Shown in pieces: positions 17,881 through 28,238 of a stretch of DNA of 64,000 nucleotides. The stretch is from CAWJHE01 sp963842455 (GTDB lineage: Bacteria; Chloroflexota; Anaerolineae; Anaerolineales; UBA4823). A program made the position numbers and the translations under genes. Under the pieces are notes generated by a model. It worked only from the letters and a program-made list of their open reading frames with translations, did not search any database and had not been told where the DNA came from. The stretch is taken from positions 620,001-684,000 of the forward strand of contig CAWJHE010000017.1 in NCBI GenBank assembly GCA_963842455.1, written 5' to 3'. The first letter of the stretch is position 1. Each line of letters begins with the position of its first letter.

Positions 17881-18877
17881 TTATTGACCAGAGCTCAAGG
17901 GATTCACTAAGACTTCATCGACAGCGGAAGCAGGAATATTCCACTTCTCTAAAATCTGCATATATTCGCCATCAGCTATCATATCGTTAAAGGCGATCAC
18001 AACAGCATCACGAAGTTGAGTTTGATTCTTCGAGATACAAAAAGTCACTCCTGCAGGGTTTAAAATAACATCAAGCAAAGGTTCTAAACCCTCATACCCC
18101 ACAGCATTATTAGAATAGAGATAAAGGCTTACCGCGTAGCCATCAATTGTAGCATCAGCACGACCACTTTGAACCTGGAGGAAAGTTCTCGGTTTTTGCC
18201 GGAAAGGTTTGAATATCAATCGGTTCACTACAATTCGCTTGCTGTTCTTGTACTATTTTTTCTTGATTTGTTCCAATCGGCACAGCAACGGTTTTTCCAC
18301 ACAGGTCATCAAGCCCTTTGATTTGCTTAGGATTACCCTTAGGAACAACAATAGTCGCTGCATCTTTTGCATAGACTATCTGATCAATCACTTCTTCACG
18401 TTCTTTTGTATCAAAATATCCTCCCGCAGCAAGATTATACCGATCCGCAAGCAAAGTAGGGATGATCGCAGAAATTGATGTAGCATCTGTCCATTCAATA
18501 GATACACCTAAGCGTTTAGCAACAGCCTCTGCCATATCTATAGCGATTCCATCATAAACATTTACATCATCGCCGGGATGATATGTCCAAGGAGGGCCAG
18601 AAGCTGGATTTGTTACAACCTCAATTTCCCCCGATTTTTTAATTTCGTCAGGCAACATATCATATAACGGATTGCCAGTTGCAGGATCTGATGTAACTAA
18701 AGGCTCAGGAGTAAGGGTAACCAGTACTTCAATAACCTGAGTTTCTTTAACGATAACTTCTTTTTCAACCTCTACAGTTTTTTCGATGGTTATCGGTGTA
18801 GGTGTTGCTGCCGGCGCGTATTGTGCAGCCAGCAATACAATCAAAAACGAAACAATCATCCACTTAATATTCTTCAT
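17881..18877 (-). CDS. Amino-acid ABC transporter substrate-binding protein, frameshifted
   Basis: About 331 residues from ATG 18877 (AGGAG 8 bases ahead). An N-terminal signal-type segment leads to a Thr/Pro and Glu/Val-rich linker (residues 25-60) and an SBP_bac_3 domain with VYDGIAIDMAEAVAKRLGV, FDTKEREEVIDQI and AVPIGTNQEKIVQ. The domain then changes frame near 18178-18186; the second frame continues FLQVQSGRADATIDGYAV to the end. No Cys is present where a lipobox would be expected (VLLAAQYAPAA), although the linker is typical of lipoproteins; another indel there is possible. It captures an amino acid for the adjacent permease and ATPase. Confidence 0.86.
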
Positions 18878-19259
18878 GTCCTTCACTCCTTTTTTGATTT
18901 AAAAAAGTATTGTATTTCATCATCTTTGGAGATAATACATCATATTTAGGATACTGCTTGTCCTCCTCTCCTCAAATCCTTGATTGCTAATAATACTCTC
19001 AAGAAATAAGACATATTTTCCCATTTTTGTGATAGTGAGTTTTACAGAAAATAGTTTACACTAACCAGGCAAGTAGCCTCTTCCTTTTTTATGATTACAT
19101 TCTTCTTTCTCTCACGGTGAGCAGCTCAACGGGTACCTTCCAACCCTATACTCGATCTATCAGTCTTTACAAACCAGCCTAACAACATGATAATAAACAA
19201 ATAGCACCAAGGAGTCACCAAAACGTCACCAGTAATTAACTTTAAATGAGTTAGGAATT
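18878..19259. other. Divergent intergenic region between transporter and SARP regulator
   Basis: About 380 AT-rich bases separating the binding-protein gene (-) from the large regulator gene (+). It must hold both promoters. The only clear element is the AGGAG ribosome binding site of the binding-protein gene. No palindrome longer than 6 bp, RNA gene or small ORF with a convincing start was seen. Confidence 0.5.
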
Positions 19260-22200
19260 ATGAATTTTAGGTTACACTTATTCGGCTCTTTCTCCGCAAA
19301 AAACCAGCTTGGTCAAGAGATCCTATTCCGTGATGAAAAAGTACGAGCCTTGTTGGCGTATTTGGTAGTCGAGCGTAATCAGACACACAGGCGTCAAAAG
19401 TTGCTTGAGTTGTTTTGGGGTAATTCTCAACAGGAACGAGCTCAGCACAGCCTGCGAATGGCTTTGACTCGCTTGCGCAAAAGTTTAGATCAGGCAGACG
19501 CAAGCGAAATTTTGCAGGTTACCCGCCAATCCGTGCAACTTCATTTGTCCCCTGAAAAGCACTGGACTGATGAATTAGAGTTCACCAGTCTAGTTGCAAA
19601 ATGCGAAGAGTATATCAGCAACGATCCAGCCAAATATCCTTTCGTATACAATTGGATGGTCAAAGCAGTCAACCTTTACCAAGGAAGCTTTCTCGAAGGA
19701 TTGAATATCAGCAATAGTCCATCATTTGACGACTGGTTGATTCTCCACCAAAGCCACTATGAGCAACAAGCTCTAAATTTACTGGATTTGCTTACGGAAC
19801 ATGCTCTAATGAACCAACAGACCAAGATAGCCGAGAACTATGCTTACCGCCAGCTTGAAATCTTGCCCTGGCTGGAGAGTTCTCACCGACAATTGATGCG
19901 TGTCTTTGCCCAACGAGGCCAGTGGCAACTCGTCCAGCGGCAATATCAGAAATGCATCCAAGCTGTGGAAGTTGAACTAGGCACTGAACCTGATGAGGAA
20001 ACTAGAAATCTTTACTCGAAACTCAAGTCCGCATCCCAGAGTGAGCCATTTTATCCGACGATCACTCCCAAATCATCCCCTACGGTGATCAATAACCTGC
20101 CATCCGTTTATACCCCATTTTTTGGCCGGGAAGCTGAACGTGACAGATTGATCGATTCTTTGATTGATGACACCGTTTCGTTACTCACAATCGTCGGACC
20201 GGGTGGAGTTGGCAAGACTCGCTTAACCTTAGATGCGATTCGTAATATCCTGAACAACCCAGCTTTCGAGGATGGAATCTGGTTTATTCCACTGGATGGG
20301 CTGCACTTTGATGATAAAAACCTTTTTCAGGAGATTGCCAGCACGATCGCTAAAGCGATGGGTATTGAATTGCGTAAACCAACTAAGCCTTATGAACAGC
20401 TTCTGGAACTACTTCAGGAACGCAAACTGATATTGATACTAGATAACTTCGAACAACTCATCGCAGGTGAAAATGACGGCGTTGAATTTATATTAGACAT
20501 GCTCAACCGCGCTCCACAAATTAAGGCAGTAGTAACTTCACGCCGACCACTCAATTTACAGCTAGAATCCACAATCACCTTAGATGGTTTACCGGTGCCT
20601 CAAAAATCGGACGATAGTGCTTATACCTACAGTAGCGTTTTGCTCTTTTTTGAACGTGGCAGACGCGCAAATGATTTTTCTCACTGTAATACCGAAAACT
20701 TACACGCTGTAGTCGAGATCTGTCGTATTATGGATGGAATGCCCCTTGCTCTAGAGATGGTAGCAGTGCATCTGCGTGAGATGAACTGCCAACAGATTTT
20801 GCAAACCTTAAAAAGTAATCTATATCTGCTTAAATCGCGCTTGCGCGATCTTCCACCGCGCCACAAAAGCATGCAGGCTGTCTTCGATTGGTCATGGTCG
20901 CTGCTTGCATCTTGATGAGCAATCTGTACTATCCAATCTTTCTGTCTTCCGAGGCGGCTTCACCTGCGAAGCCGCACAAGCAATAGCAGGTGCGAGCAGT
21001 GAGCAGATACATACACTCATCGATCATTCGCTTATTCGATTTGATGGAAACCGTTATAGTTTGCATGAACTTCTGCGTCAATTTGCATTTGAGAAACTTG
21101 CTCATCCAGAATCAATTCAGGCTAGACACAGCTGGTTTTACCTAGAATTTCTACGCATTCGCCGAGAGCGATTGATCCAAAAGGATCTGGTCCAGGCAAC
21201 TGCCGAGATCAGGCAAGATTGGGAAAACATCCAACAAGCCTGGAACTGGGCGATTAGCAACCAAGAGCTGCTGGATTTTGTCGATATAATTGTCAGCCTG
21301 GGTCGCTACCTACGTAACAACAACATGATCTGGTTTGGCGAAAAACTCTTCCAAACAGCCCTTAAAGCTTTCCAAGAACATAGACATGTTATAGATGAAG
21401 CTAAAGAAAAACAACGGCAAGAAGCACTAGGGCAGCTATGGCTCGAAATTGCGCGATGCTATATCTGGAGTGCACAGTACGAGACCTGTATAAATGCCAG
21501 CCGCAACGCTATTCAATTTGGAAAAGCCATAGACAAATCTGCATTGATTGCTGGCGGATATCTGGAATGGGGGCGCGCCCTCTGGCGATTGGGTGAATAT
21601 CAAAAAGCTCGCGAGCTTCTGGAGAATGTTGTAGCTTTGACACCTGTGCAAAGCTGGCAAGCCATTCAGGCATTAACTACTCTGGGTAACATCTATAGCC
21701 TCTGGGGAAAAACCGAAGAAGCCTTAACCTACTACCAACGGGCACTACAAATACAGAAGGAGGCTGGCATCTGGAGTAACCGTGTTCAGGTCTTGAACAA
21801 CTTGGCAACAACTGCAACAATGCGCGGCCAATTTGAGCAAGCTATTACCCTATTGCTCGAAGTACTCGAGACCTCTAGAGAATTTGAACAAGAATATTTT
21901 CAGGTCACTACCTTCCATAACCTGGCTCTGGCATACAGCGAACTCGGCCAATATGCTAAATCAGAGGATTTCTTTAGACAAGCCCTCGACCTATCCAAAC
22001 AGCTACAGAATAGGTATAACGAGACAGAAATCTGGCTAGGCCTGGCACAACTATATCGTCGAATGGGTCAATTCAAGGTGAGTGAAGCGAGCTTGGAACA
22101 AGCGCTTGCAATGTGCCAACAATCTGGTGAAAAGAAAGCTTATTGCGAAACACTCATGCAGCAAGCCCTGCTCTTATATGCCCAGGGCTCCTTTTTAGAC

Positions 22201-22686
22201 GCTGGACAAGTATGTCAGCAGAGCGTTAAATTAATCAAGGAATTAGGACCCACAGAAATGGAGACTGACATCTTAATTACTGATGGGTACTGCAGTTTGG
22301 CTTTGCTAAATTTTTACCGCGCAAAATCCTCGTTTAAAGACGCTCTTGATGCGGCCAAAAATGTTGGCAATACGCTCAAAGAGATAGAAGCCCGAGTTGG
22401 TTTTATTTATGCTAGTCTCAAACTTGGAGAGCAGAAATCAGCAGAAGAGTTACTCAAGAAAATTCTACCAATTATCGAACAGCAGGCAAACTTGATGGGC
22501 ACAGTCCTCCCATTCGATTCGTACTGGCTTCTCGATCAAAGCTTGGCTGAGCTAGACATCAAGAACACCTTTACATTTCTCCAAGACGCCCAGGATATTA
22601 TCCATCACTTTGCCAAGGCTATCTCTGATCCAACCAACCGTCGACTTTTTCTTCATCAACCGATTTGCAAAAAGATATTGAAGTAA
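19260..22686 (+). CDS. SARP-type regulator: winged HTH-BTAD-NB-ARC-TPR, frameshifted
   Basis: About 1,141 residues in two frames. An OmpR-like winged helix and BTAD domain (about 1-255; MNFRLHLFGSF, then SLRMALTRLRKSL and FLEGLNISNSPSFDDWL) is followed by an NB-ARC ATPase (about 290-540): FFGREAERDRLI, Walker A GPGGVGKTRL, Walker B LILILDNFEQL. After the frame change near 20899-20912 come winged-helix remnants (SVLSNLSVFRGGFTCEAA) and at least eight TPR-like repeats (about 690-1000). Such STAND proteins sense a signal through the TPR region and activate nearby genes. It is divergent from the amino-acid transporter, its likely target. The break probably reflects an indel. Confidence 0.87.
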
Positions 22687-22708
22687 AATCAAAGATTTGA
22701 TCAATGAA

Positions 22709-23210
22709 ATGACCAAGAGAAAAGGAAAACGGAGCTTTTTATACAAGCTTGGAAATAGTTTATGGACCAAGGGTTTATATTGTATTAAGTCGGATAAGAA
22801 GGGTTTTAACGAATACCGATTCTACGATGGGGAATGGATTGACGATTGGCCGGATGATATCGAATTTATTTTCGACGGCGAACCAGTAGATGACTTTATC
22901 GTTGGTGGACTGCACTGGCGATTAGTTCTCTGAAGGGATGCGCCAGATATTTGAACAGGAGAAGGTTCCGGGCGTGCAATTTTTACCTGTAAAAGTACTT
23001 TATGCAAAGACAGGCGATTACATCGGACCCTATTGGGCCCCCAATATTATGCTGACTGCAAGTTCGGTAGAGGAGGGGTTTTCATCTGGATATGAATTTT
23101 TCCGTCGGAGTACTGCTACTTTTATATCGGACCGTTTAAAAAGACTATTAGAAAAAGCAAAAGTTACAAGGGGCGCCTATTTCCGTCGCAGTTCCCATGA
23201 AAATTGTTAG
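22709..23210 (+). CDS. Imm11/DUF1629-like immunity protein, frameshifted
   Basis: About 166 residues in two consecutive frames (to 22933, then continuing to 23210). The pattern matches the DUF1629 (Imm11) family: FYDGEWIDDWPDDIEFIFDG, GGLHWRLV, then SEGMRQIFEQEKVPGVQF and LPVKVLY. Family members neutralise polymorphic toxins secreted by neighbours or by the same cell. No toxin with a C-terminal nuclease or deaminase domain is next to it, so it appears to be an orphan. It starts 22 bp after the SARP regulator. The frame break at about 22921-22932 destroys the predicted protein unless it is a sequencing error. Confidence 0.72.
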
Positions 23211-23271
23211 GGCTAGACATCTCGAAAGAGTGAAAAACCAACACGCACAGCAGTCATCTCAGCTGCCTCCC

Positions 23272-26232
23272 TCACCCTCGACATACGAATGGGCGCAGAT
23301 GCTGCCCAGTATACGAAGCATCATTGGCGCAGATTTCTTCCGGCGTGCCCTGGGCGATAATTTCTCCGCCGCGGTCGCCGCCTTCGGGGCCTAAATCGAT
23401 CAGGTAATCCGCCACCTTGATGATATCCAGGTTGTGCTCGATGATCAATACGCTGTTGCCGGCATCCACCAGGCGCTGCAGGACTTCGATCAGCTTGTGC
23501 ACATCCGCAGCGTGCAGACCCACCGAGGGCTCATCCAGCACATACAGGGTCCTGCCGGTAGAGCGCTTGGAGAGCTCGCGCGCCAGCTTGACGCGCTGCG
23601 CCTCGCCTCCCGAGAGGGTCGGCGCAGGCTGCCCCAGGCGGATATAACCCAGGCCGACATCTTGCAGGGTCTGCAGGCGGCTGGTCATCACCGGGAAGGC
23701 ACTGAACAATTCCAGGGCATTGTCCACGGTCAGGTCCAGGATTTCGGCGATATTCAAATCCTTGAAACGCACCTGGAGAGTCTCGCGGTTGAAGCGCGCC
23801 CCATGGCACACGTCGCAGGGCACATACACATCCGGCAGGAATTGCATCTCAATGCGCAATTGTCCCTGTCCCTGGCAGGCTTCGCAGCGCCCGCCGTGCA
23901 CATTGAAGGAAAAACGTCCCGGTTTATAACCGCGCACCTTGCTCTCCGGCATCTCGGCAAACAAGCTGCGGATATGGTCAAACAGGCCGGTATAGGTGCC
24001 CGGGTTGGAGCGCGGCGTGCGCCCGATCGGGGATTGGTCGATGTTGATGATCTTATCCAGGTGCTCCAGGCCTTCGATGCGGTCATGCTCCCCCGGCTGG
24101 GTATGCGCCCGGTTGAGCGCCCGCGCCAGCTCTTTATACACGATATCCACCATCAAGGTCGATTTGCCGGAGCCGGAAACGCCCGTGATGCACACCAATT
24201 CTCCCAACGGGATGGTCACATCCAGGTTCTTCAAGTTGTTCTCACGCGCCCCGATGACGCGTAGATGCTTGCCATTTCCCTGGCGGCGCTCGTCGGGGAT
24301 GGGCACTTTGAGCCTGCCGGAAAGGTAAGCGCCGGTCAGCGATTCAGGGGCTTTCAAGATATCCTCAACCGTGCCTTCAGCGACCACACGCCCGCCGTGC
24401 TCGCCGGCTAGCGGACCCAGGTCCAGGATCCAATCGGCGGTCAGGATGGTTTCGGTGTCATGCTCCACGACCAGGACGGTGTTGCCCAGGTCGCGCAGCC
24501 CTTTGAGGGTCTCGAGCAAGCGGTTATTGTCGCGCGGGTGCAGGCCAATCGAAGGCTCGTCCAAGACATACAGCACCCCCATCAGGCGGGAGCCAATTTG
24601 GGTAGCCAGGCGAATGCGCTGGGCTTCGCCGCCGGAGAGCGAGGCGGCTGAGCGCTGCAAGGTCAGGTAATCCAGGCCTACAGATACCAGGAAACCCAAG
24701 CGAGACTGGATCTCCTTGAGAATTCGCTCGGCAATCGCCTGCTGGCGCGGGGTGAGAGGCGTTTCCGCACCCGCCAGGCGTTTCGCCCATTCCAGGGTGC
24801 GTAGAACCGGCCATTGGGTCGCTTCGACAATATTGACCCCATCCACGGTGACTGCCATGGCTTCTGGCCGCAAGCGCTTACCGCCGCAAGTCTGGCAAAC
24901 CTGCTCGTTCATAAATTCACCGATGCGCTCGCGCATATATTCCGAGGTCGTTTCCTGGTAACGGCGCTGCAGGTTGCCCACCACCCCCTCGAAGGCCATG
25001 CGGAAGGTGGACTGGCGCCCATCCTTGTTGCGATAATGGATGGTCACCTCCTGCCCTTTGGTGCCGTACAGGATCAGGTCCAGTTTTTCAGGCGGCAGGC
25101 TGCTGACAGGCGCATCCAGGTCGATTTTGAAATGGTGGGCAGTGGCTTCCAGGGATTGCCAGTAATAGCCGCCTTCTTCGCGCGGGCCGCGCCATTCGGA
25201 GGCGATAATAGCGCCATCGTTGATCGAGATGTCCTTATCCGGAATCAGCAGGTCCGGATCAATCTCCAGGCGTCCACCCAAACCCTGGCAGTCCGGGCAA
25301 GCGCCGTGCGGGGTGTTAAAAGAAAAGGTGCGCGGCTCGATCTCTGGCAATACAGAACCGTGCTCCGGGCAAGCCAGGTGTTCGGAGAAGTGCAAATCTC
25401 GCCCCTGCGTCTCGCTCCCTTCAACCGCCACGTCACCTGCCGCAGCATCTTCTTCGTCGAAGGGCTGGGAGGCTTCGTCAGCCGGCGGGTTGAGCCAGTG
25501 AATGGTCAGGTAGCCCTCACCAAACTTGAGGGCGGTTTCGATCGAATCGGTCAGGCGCGAGCGCGCCGAGCGGGTTTCGCTTTCATCCTGCTGATGGTGG
25601 ATCACCAGGCGGTCGACGACCGCTTCGACGGTGTGGATTTTATAGCGATCCATGGAGATATCTTCATCTAACTCGTAGACTTTGCCATCCACCCGGGCGC
25701 GCACAAAACCAGCCTTGCGGATTTCCTCCAGCACAGCCTGGTGCGTGCCTTTGCGGCCGCGCACCAGCGGCGCCAGCAGCAGCAAGCGCGCCCCTTCCGG
25801 CATGCCTTCAACCGCATCCACAATTTCCTGAGCCGACTGGCGCGCGACCTCTCGCCCGCAGACCGGACAGTGTGGGATGCCGGCGCGCGCGTAGAGCAAA
25901 CGCATGTAATCGTAGACTTCGGTCACCGTCCCGACGGTCGAGCGCGGATTATGCGAGGCGCCCTTCTGGTCAATCGAAACCGCTGGGGATAAGCCCTCGA
26001 TCGTATCCACATCCGGCTTGTCCATCTGCCCCAGGAACTGGCGGGCGTAAGCCGACAGCGATTCGACATAGCGCCGCTGCCCTTCGGCAAAGATGGTATC
26101 GAAAGCCAGGGAGGATTTACCTGAACCGGACAAACCGGTGATGACAACCAATTGATCGCGCGGGATTTCCACTGTGATATTCTTCAGATTGTGTTCCCGG
26201 GCGCCGACAACACGAATAACATTTTGAGACAT
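23272..26232 (-). CDS. uvrA: Excinuclease ABC subunit A
   Basis: 986 residues from ATG 26232 (MSQNVIRVVGAREHNLKN, the classic UvrA start; GGAAGAAAGAA ahead). Two ABC modules: Walker A GLSGSGKSSLAFDT (about 33) and GVSGSGKSTLMVD (about 640), signatures LSGGEAQRIRLA and LSGGEAQRVKLA. Zinc-finger cysteines are visible in CPVCGREV, in CPEHG with GACPDCQGLG, and in GGRCEACQGQG with CDVCHGARFN. UvrA scans DNA for bulky lesions and loads UvrB for nucleotide excision repair. It stands alone between unrelated genes. Long antisense frames over it are composition shadows. Confidence 0.97.
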   Translation of the reverse strand: MSQNVIRVVGAREHNLKNITVEIPRDQLVVITGLSGSGKSSLAFDTIFAEGQRRYVESLSAYARQFLGQMDKPDVDTIEGLSPAVSIDQKGASHNPRSTVGTVTEVYDYMRLLYARAGIPHCPVCGREVARQSAQEIVDAVEGMPEGARLLLLAPLVRGRKGTHQAVLEEIRKAGFVRARVDGKVYELDEDISMDRYKIHTVEAVVDRLVIHHQQDESETRSARSRLTDSIETALKFGEGYLTIHWLNPPADEASQPFDEEDAAAGDVAVEGSETQGRDLHFSEHLACPEHGSVLPEIEPRTFSFNTPHGACPDCQGLGGRLEIDPDLLIPDKDISINDGAIIASEWRGPREEGGYYWQSLEATAHHFKIDLDAPVSSLPPEKLDLILYGTKGQEVTIHYRNKDGRQSTFRMAFEGVVGNLQRRYQETTSEYMRERIGEFMNEQVCQTCGGKRLRPEAMAVTVDGVNIVEATQWPVLRTLEWAKRLAGAETPLTPRQQAIAERILKEIQSRLGFLVSVGLDYLTLQRSAASLSGGEAQRIRLATQIGSRLMGVLYVLDEPSIGLHPRDNNRLLETLKGLRDLGNTVLVVEHDTETILTADWILDLGPLAGEHGGRVVAEGTVEDILKAPESLTGAYLSGRLKVPIPDERRQGNGKHLRVIGARENNLKNLDVTIPLGELVCITGVSGSGKSTLMVDIVYKELARALNRAHTQPGEHDRIEGLEHLDKIINIDQSPIGRTPRSNPGTYTGLFDHIRSLFAEMPESKVRGYKPGRFSFNVHGGRCEACQGQGQLRIEMQFLPDVYVPCDVCHGARFNRETLQVRFKDLNIAEILDLTVDNALELFSAFPVMTSRLQTLQDVGLGYIRLGQPAPTLSGGEAQRVKLARELSKRSTGRTLYVLDEPSVGLHAADVHKLIEVLQRLVDAGNSVLIIEHNLDIIKVADYLIDLGPEGGDRGGEIIAQGTPEEICANDASYTGQHLRPFVCRG

Positions 26233-26353
26233 AGGGTTCTTTCTTCCCTCTAATGAATTGATAGAGTACAACTTGAGACAATTTGCGATTATAGCACATT
26301 TGTTTCAAATACAGATTAAAACACAGGGGAAGAATTATACCAATGAACACGAA

Positions 26354-26396
26354 AACCCCCAGGTTTTGCGCCGGAGAAAGCGCTTGCCTGGGGGTT
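26354..26396 (-). terminator. Rho-independent terminator of the DUF2202 gene
   Basis: A perfect 10-bp stem AACCCCCAGG (26354-26363) and CCTGGGGGTT (26387-26396). On the minus strand it is followed by a short T-rich run (GGGGGTTTTCG). It lies about 90 bp after the DUF2202 stop, so it most likely ends that transcript. Confidence 0.7.
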
Positions 26397-26485
26397 CTAC
26401 AAATCCAGATCCTAAATCTTCTAGTTTTTCAAGGGGTAACTTGCTTTATACCTGGTCCTTATTCACCCGGTTTGTTTCGACCGGC

Positions 26486-27267
26486 TTACTGGCAGGTTTC
26501 GAAAGATGGCAAGTGGTTCTCCAGCGAAGCACGCTTTAGATTCTCAAAAACTCGCAAGATATCTGTGTGCGTGACGGAGGGCATGAGCTCATCGTACAGA
26601 GCGGCATCCGCAATTTCGGCTGTCACACCTGCCTGGCAGGCCTGTTCTAGGCTCTCGTAGACAGGCAATACACCGGGGGTGTATTCAGGTACGGTGACGC
26701 CGTATTTTTCAGCCAGCCGTAGCAATGCATCGGCATGTTGCCCTTCGGAAACCGCAATGCCATCAAACGGATAGACCGCACCAAAGGTAGCAATGACACT
26801 CTGGTAAAGCGCCTGTGCGCCGAGTTCTTCTTCAATGGCTCGCAGTAAAGCCTCGGTTTCCGCTTCGCTCAAAGGTCCCAAAGCCTGCCCGGTCCCGGCC
26901 GCGCCCTGGTTGCCGCGCATCTGCCCGTTGCCGCGTCCGCCGGCGTTGCCAACATTTTGCGGACTAGCGAACGCACCGCCGCTGCTGGCAGAACCTTGCG
27001 GCGCTAAACCCGCCCCATTGGGGTTGCCTGATGGCCGCTCAACCTGGCCTTGTGGCGCAGCCCCTGCCCCACTGGCATTGGCCACAGGTCGTTCAATCTG
27101 ACCCTGCGCCTGGAGTGCGCTTGAATTTGCTTGGGGAGCTAACTCTGCAGCGACTTCATCCACAACTTGAGCCGCCAATGTTGTCTGCTGAGCAACCAGC
27201 CAATCCCAGACTGACTATTCCAATGACTACCACGATCCAATAAGGTAGATAAATTTTTCTTGTTCAT
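26486..27267 (-). CDS. DUF2202 ferritin-like exported protein, 5' end with two indels
   Basis: The C-terminal 150 residues form a DUF2202 ferritin-like helical domain, with LSEAETEALLRAIEEELGAQ and SEGQHADALLRLAEKYGV, where E and H residues could bind metal. Ahead of it is a low-complexity region with an 18-residue repeat (QGQIERPVANASGAGAAP, then QGQVERPSGNPNGAGLAP). The annotated frame has no signal peptide, but ATG 27267 (GGAGGT 6 bases ahead) begins MNKKNLSTL, and the next frame gives WIVVVIGIVSLGLAG before joining AQQTTLAAQ; two indels (about 27192-27201 and 27236-27246) would rebuild a secreted protein. Function unknown. Confidence 0.72.
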
Positions 27268-27684
27268 GAATAACCTCCATGGTTAATGTTTTCTTGTTTA
27301 TGCTTGGCAGCCTGGCTTTCTTAGCCCGCTGCTGCATGTACTTGCTATAACTATATCGAAAGTCTATGAAGTTCGAATGAACAAGTTTTGAAGATTTTGT
27401 GAATTTTAACATGAGTTTCCTTCGTTTCTGATAAATTACTCATGCCAAATCGCATGAGGCTGAATAAACGATCGCCTACGGTTTCAGGCATGCTATAATT
27501 TCAAACAGATAATCGTACTTTGCGAGCTGCAGTGAGAATGTTCGTGAAGCTGCAGAGCTCAGATTGCTCACAAAGAACGTTCGCAATGACAGGCTTTCAG
27601 CTCTTGCGTAGAGATTTCATAAAAAGAATGATAAGTCCTGCTTCCACAGTGGGGAGCGGCTATTTCCAGATAGGATGGTGCAAG
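27268..27684. other. Intergenic region with a degenerate AGATTGC...GCAATGAC repeat
   Basis: 417 bases between the DUF2202 gene (-) and a small zinc-ribbon-like gene (+). It includes an inverted pair GAGCTGCAG/CTGCAGAGCTC near 27529-27560 and, at 27560-27590, AGATTGCTC...GTTCGCAATGAC, which resembles the 'attgc...gcaatgac' palindromic repeats scattered in many environmental genomes. No RNA gene was recognised; the promoter of the downstream small gene should be here. Confidence 0.4.
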
Positions 27685-27999
27685 ATGGGGTTTTTCAAGA
27701 AGCTTGGTGGGCTGTTTAGCTCTTCCAGAAAGCCAGATGACATGGTCATGTGGGTATCGGTTAAATGCCAGCGTTGTGGGGAGATCATTTCGACCCGCAT
27801 TGATTTGCGCAATGAATTGAGCGTTGAATTCGAAGGAGATGGACAGCCTACTTATTTCTGCCGCAAAGAAGTGATGGGCGATAAAGGTCTGTGTTTCCAG
27901 AGAATCCAAATCGAGCTCACTTTTGATGCCAAGCGCAACTTGTTGCAACGAGAGATCAGCGGAGGAAGTTTTGTGGACAAAGCACCTCCAGCTTCATGA
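27685..27999 (+). CDS. Small cysteine-pair protein of unknown function
   Basis: 104 residues from ATG 27685 (AGGATGG ahead). After a basic N-terminus (MGFFKKLGGLFSSSRK), the body has CQRCGE (about 29-34) and a second pair C...C in FCRKEVMGDKGLC (about 60-72), suggesting a small zinc-ribbon. It ends in a strand-rich segment. No signal peptide or membrane helix is visible. The upstream extension of the frame lies in the repeat-like intergenic region and is not convincing. I do not recognise a named function. Confidence 0.65.
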   Translation: MGFFKKLGGLFSSSRKPDDMVMWVSVKCQRCGEIISTRIDLRNELSVEFEGDGQPTYFCRKEVMGDKGLCFQRIQIELTFDAKRNLLQREISGGSFVDKAPPAS

Positions 28000-28119
28000 T
28001 ACCTGGTTCAGGCATTTGCGAAGCATTTATTAACAGTGCGTGTCACAATCTCAAAGAAGAAAATCTGGCCCGAGAGCAGGCATCCAGGGTCGCCCTAAAT
28101 GAAGCTCTTTGAATCCAAC

Positions 28120-28146
28120 GGGGCTGCCTCGTTTATAAGCAGCCCC
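28120..28146 (+). terminator. Terminator between convergent small gene and clpC
   Basis: A perfect 8-bp GC-rich stem GGGGCTGC (28120-28127) and GCAGCCCC (28139-28146), followed on the plus strand by CATTTTTA at about 8 bases. It sits between two convergent genes and may serve both. Confidence 0.65.
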
Positions 28147-28238
28147 GCAATTCATTTTTACCCGACCTTTTGCCAGTAGTCTGGCGTTTGATAAATCACT
28201 CGAAATTCACCAAGCCAGCGTCTGTCAATTCCAGGTCT

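Noticed and set aside
23434..24264. Long plus-strand frame of 276 residues over uvrA
   Set aside because: It lies fully inside uvrA on the other strand, has no ribosome binding site or recognisable domain and arises from codon bias of the real gene.
27560..27590. tRNA or structured RNA in the AGATTGC...GCAATGAC stretch
   Set aside because: No cloverleaf can be drawn; it looks like a degenerate intergenic repeat.
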